A DNA stretch of 64,000 nucleotides from Mesorhizobium hawassense. Lineage in GTDB: Bacteria > Pseudomonadota > Alphaproteobacteria > Rhizobiales > Rhizobiaceae. The translations under genes were made by a program, and so were the position numbers. Location of the stretch: assembly GCF_003289945.1 (NCBI RefSeq), contig NZ_QMBP01000001.1, positions 124,001 to 188,000 on the forward strand, read 5' to 3'. The notes under the pieces were generated by a model that was not told the DNA's origin, ran no database searches, and worked only from the letters and a program-made list of their open reading frames with translations. Position 1 is the first letter of the stretch. Each line of letters opens with the position of its first letter. Below, piece by piece: positions 62,476-64,000 of the stretch.

Positions 62476-64000
62476 CAATTGCCGTTCTCCGCCGCCGCGC
62501 CGGTCTGCAAGGTCTCCTGTTTCGGGATCATGACGTCGACGCGGCGGTTCTTGGCGCGGCCGTCCGCCGTTCCATTGTCGGCAATGGGTTCATCCTCGCC
62601 CTTGCCGTCGACACTGAGCCGCGACGGGTCCTTGAAATCTTTGGCCATCATCGCCTGCACCGCTGTGGCGCGGGCAACGGACAGATCGAAATTCGATTTG
62701 AACGTGCTCGACTTCTTAGGCTTCACATTGTCGGTGTGGCCGACGATCCTGATCGGTCCGGGTTCGGCGTCGAGCGCCGTGGCGATGTCGGCCGCGATCG
62801 GCTGGAACTGCGGCTTCAGCTCCGCCTGGCCGGAAGCGAACAGAAGCTGGTTGCTGATCTCGACGACGATGAACTCGCCCTTCGTGCCGACGCTCAGTCC
62901 ACCATCGGCGATCTCCTTGGCAAGCGCGGCGCGGATACGGTCGATCTGGGTGGTATCCGGGACCGAGGGCGGTGGCGGGCTGGCTTGCGCCGGTTCGGCG
63001 GGCGCCGCCACGCTGGCGCGCTCGATAGTGACGGGCGTCGACGGGTTGAGCGCCAGCAACTCGCCGGCGGTCGCGTCGCCTTCATTGGTGATCAGCACCC
63101 GCAGCCCGAAGAAGGTCGCCGTCACCAGCGTTGCCGCGGCCGCCGCGACCGCCCAGAGCGGCAATCGCGCCCTTGGCTTGGGTATCGCCGCCGCCATGCC
63201 TTGCCAGCGGGGCGCGATGTCCTCGTCGGCGCGTGGCTTGAAGTAGCGCAGCGTGTCGTAGACGTCGCGCCGGACACGTTCGAGTGCGTTGCGTTCGCCC
63301 GCCATCCCGCGATACTGGCCTTCGAAGCCAAGCGACAGGCAGGCATGCATCAATTCGAGCAGGTCGTAATGCGCTTCCGGCTTGGCGAGAACATTGTTCA
63401 GCGCTTCATAGAAGCCGGCGCCAGTCGGTTGCGTGTGGAAGAACTGTGCCACCAGGCTGTGCGGAAGCCAGCTGTCCTTGCTCGGCCAGGGCAGATTGCC
63501 GACGAGGTCGTCGGCGGTTTCGCAAAGGGCGAATTTGGCGATCCGCCCGTCCTCCTCGCCAATACCGGCTTTCGCGATCGTACGGTCGAACGTCTCGATC
63601 GCTTCGGCCATGTGCTCCGCCAACGGCGCCGCTTGCCGTTCGACCGGCATCAGCCGCAATTGGCCGAGAAGCATCAGCAGCGGCGCCGCGGCGGCAAGCA
63701 GCGGATTTGCCGCGGCGTATTTCACGCCGGCGGCGGCGTCGAGCAGGGCATCCTGGTGCACTCCCGGGGCGGCACCTGCGGCTGCCCCCGGAGCAGATGC
63801 TTGAAAGAGCACGGTTCCGGACGACCAGCCGGTCGGCACCTGCCGGCCGCCGCCAGGATCGAACACCGTCGATTCCCGGGCAGGCGATGGGGCAGGCCGG
63901 ACGCTTTGCGGACCGGAACTCGCGGGAGCCGCAAGCGGCCGTTGCTTTGGCCGTGGGGCGCGGATGACGGTTTTGTCCGCCGGCTTTGAGGGATCGTCCT
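62475..64000 (-). CDS. tssL: T6SS protein TssL with C-terminal OmpA domain (5' end outside window)
   Basis: Partial at the right edge: reading stays open to base 64000 and the visible N-terminus (DDPSKPADKTVIRAPRPKQR) matches the usual start of TssL-OmpA proteins, so only a few residues are missing. The DotU/IcmH cytoplasmic domain (about 60-270; FALCETADDLVGNLPWPS, FEALNNVLA-type helices) is followed by one membrane helix (LPLWAVAAAAATLVTATFFGLRVLI) and a C-terminal OmpA peptidoglycan-binding domain (EFIVVEISNQLLFASGQAELK, IRIVGHTDNVKPKKSSTFKSNFDLSVARATAVQAMM). It anchors the T6SS membrane complex to the wall. Overlaps tssM by one base. Confidence 0.93.
   Translation of the reverse strand, partial: DDPSKPADKTVIRAPRPKQRPLAAPASSGPQSVRPAPSPARESTVFDPGGGRQVPTGWSSGTVLFQASAPGAAAGAAPGVHQDALLDAAAGVKYAAANPLLAAAAPLLMLLGQLRLMPVERQAAPLAEHMAEAIETFDRTIAKAGIGEEDGRIAKFALCETADDLVGNLPWPSKDSWLPHSLVAQFFHTQPTGAGFYEALNNVLAKPEAHYDLLELMHACLSLGFEGQYRGMAGERNALERVRRDVYDTLRYFKPRADEDIAPRWQGMAAAIPKPRARLPLWAVAAAAATLVTATFFGLRVLITNEGDATAGELLALNPSTPVTIERASVAAPAEPAQASPPPPSVPDTTQIDRIRAALAKEIADGGLSVGTKGEFIVVEISNQLLFASGQAELKPQFQPIAADIATALDAEPGPIRIVGHTDNVKPKKSSTFKSNFDLSVARATAVQAMMAKDFKDPSRLSVDGKGEDEPIADNGTADGRAKNRRVDVMIPKQETLQTGAAAENGN

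Noticed and set aside
60955..63246. 763-codon plus-strand frame opposite tssM/tssL
   Set aside because: Shadow of tssM and tssL; no motifs and no ribosome site.

Overview
The window is high-GC and densely coded, and it suggests an alphaproteobacterium of the Hyphomicrobiales, Mesorhizobium-like. Reasons are a NarK-type fusion with a membrane nitrate reductase, several FixL/FixJ-style two-component pairs, a rhizobial-type Rieske/cytochrome b pair, and a type VI secretion (T6SS) cluster with PpkA/PppA and caspase-like proteins. The genus is inferred from gene style only. No rRNA, tRNA, CRISPR array or complete insertion sequence was seen.

Layout. (1) 1-9.5 kb: nitrate respiration operon narK(partial)-narG-narH-narJ-narI-ppiC, tightly coupled by start/stop overlaps, followed by a short frameshifted gene. 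(2) 9.6-18 kb: accessory redox/stress genes: a DUF2478 protein overlapping a tiny membrane ORF, an NmrA-like NAD(P)-binding protein, a chloroperoxidase-like hydrolase with a long N-terminal extension, a secreted cupin, a CBS-pair protein, and an EmrA/EmrB-type efflux pair. (3) 18-24.3 kb: a giant MASE1 + six-PAS histidine kinase and three response regulators (two FixJ-like, one receiver-only). (4) 24.3-25.6 kb: non-coding DNA with a decayed hydrolase fragment and a run of palindromes. (5) 25.6-30.9 kb: dipeptide/nickel-type ABC importer. (6) 30.9-38.2 kb: a second PAS kinase/FixJ pair on the minus strand, an SPW-repeat membrane protein, an SbmA/YddA-like transporter lacking its ATPase domain, a small secreted protein, a soluble histidine kinase, a GNAT protein and a DUF1810 protein. 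(7) 38.2-45.4 kb: frameshifted pirin, cytochrome b and an anchorless Rieske protein (no cytochrome c1), a glutathione transferase, decayed genes and a winged-helix/TPR regulator. (8) 45.4-64 kb: two caspase-like proteins, a Gly-rich lipoprotein, a YceI-OmpA fusion, DUF6931, OmpA, an M23/transglycosylase, DUF1036, PpkA, PppA, TssM and TssL (running off the right edge).

Two kinds of repeated non-coding sequence link scattered genes. A ~70-nt promoter-like element occurs five times (10977, 14843, 24603, 34344 minus, 36360), upstream of the NmrA-like, EmrA-like, SPW and soluble-kinase genes and of the decayed hydrolase region. A second ~60-nt element with an ATGGA-TT-TCCAT inverted repeat precedes both the six-PAS kinase and its response regulator. 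I infer that a two-component network controls a dispersed redox/stress regulon here. The right-hand 18 kb, where caspase-like peptidases sit beside T6SS regulatory kinase/phosphatase and cell-wall hydrolase genes, is the most likely place for an undescribed system.
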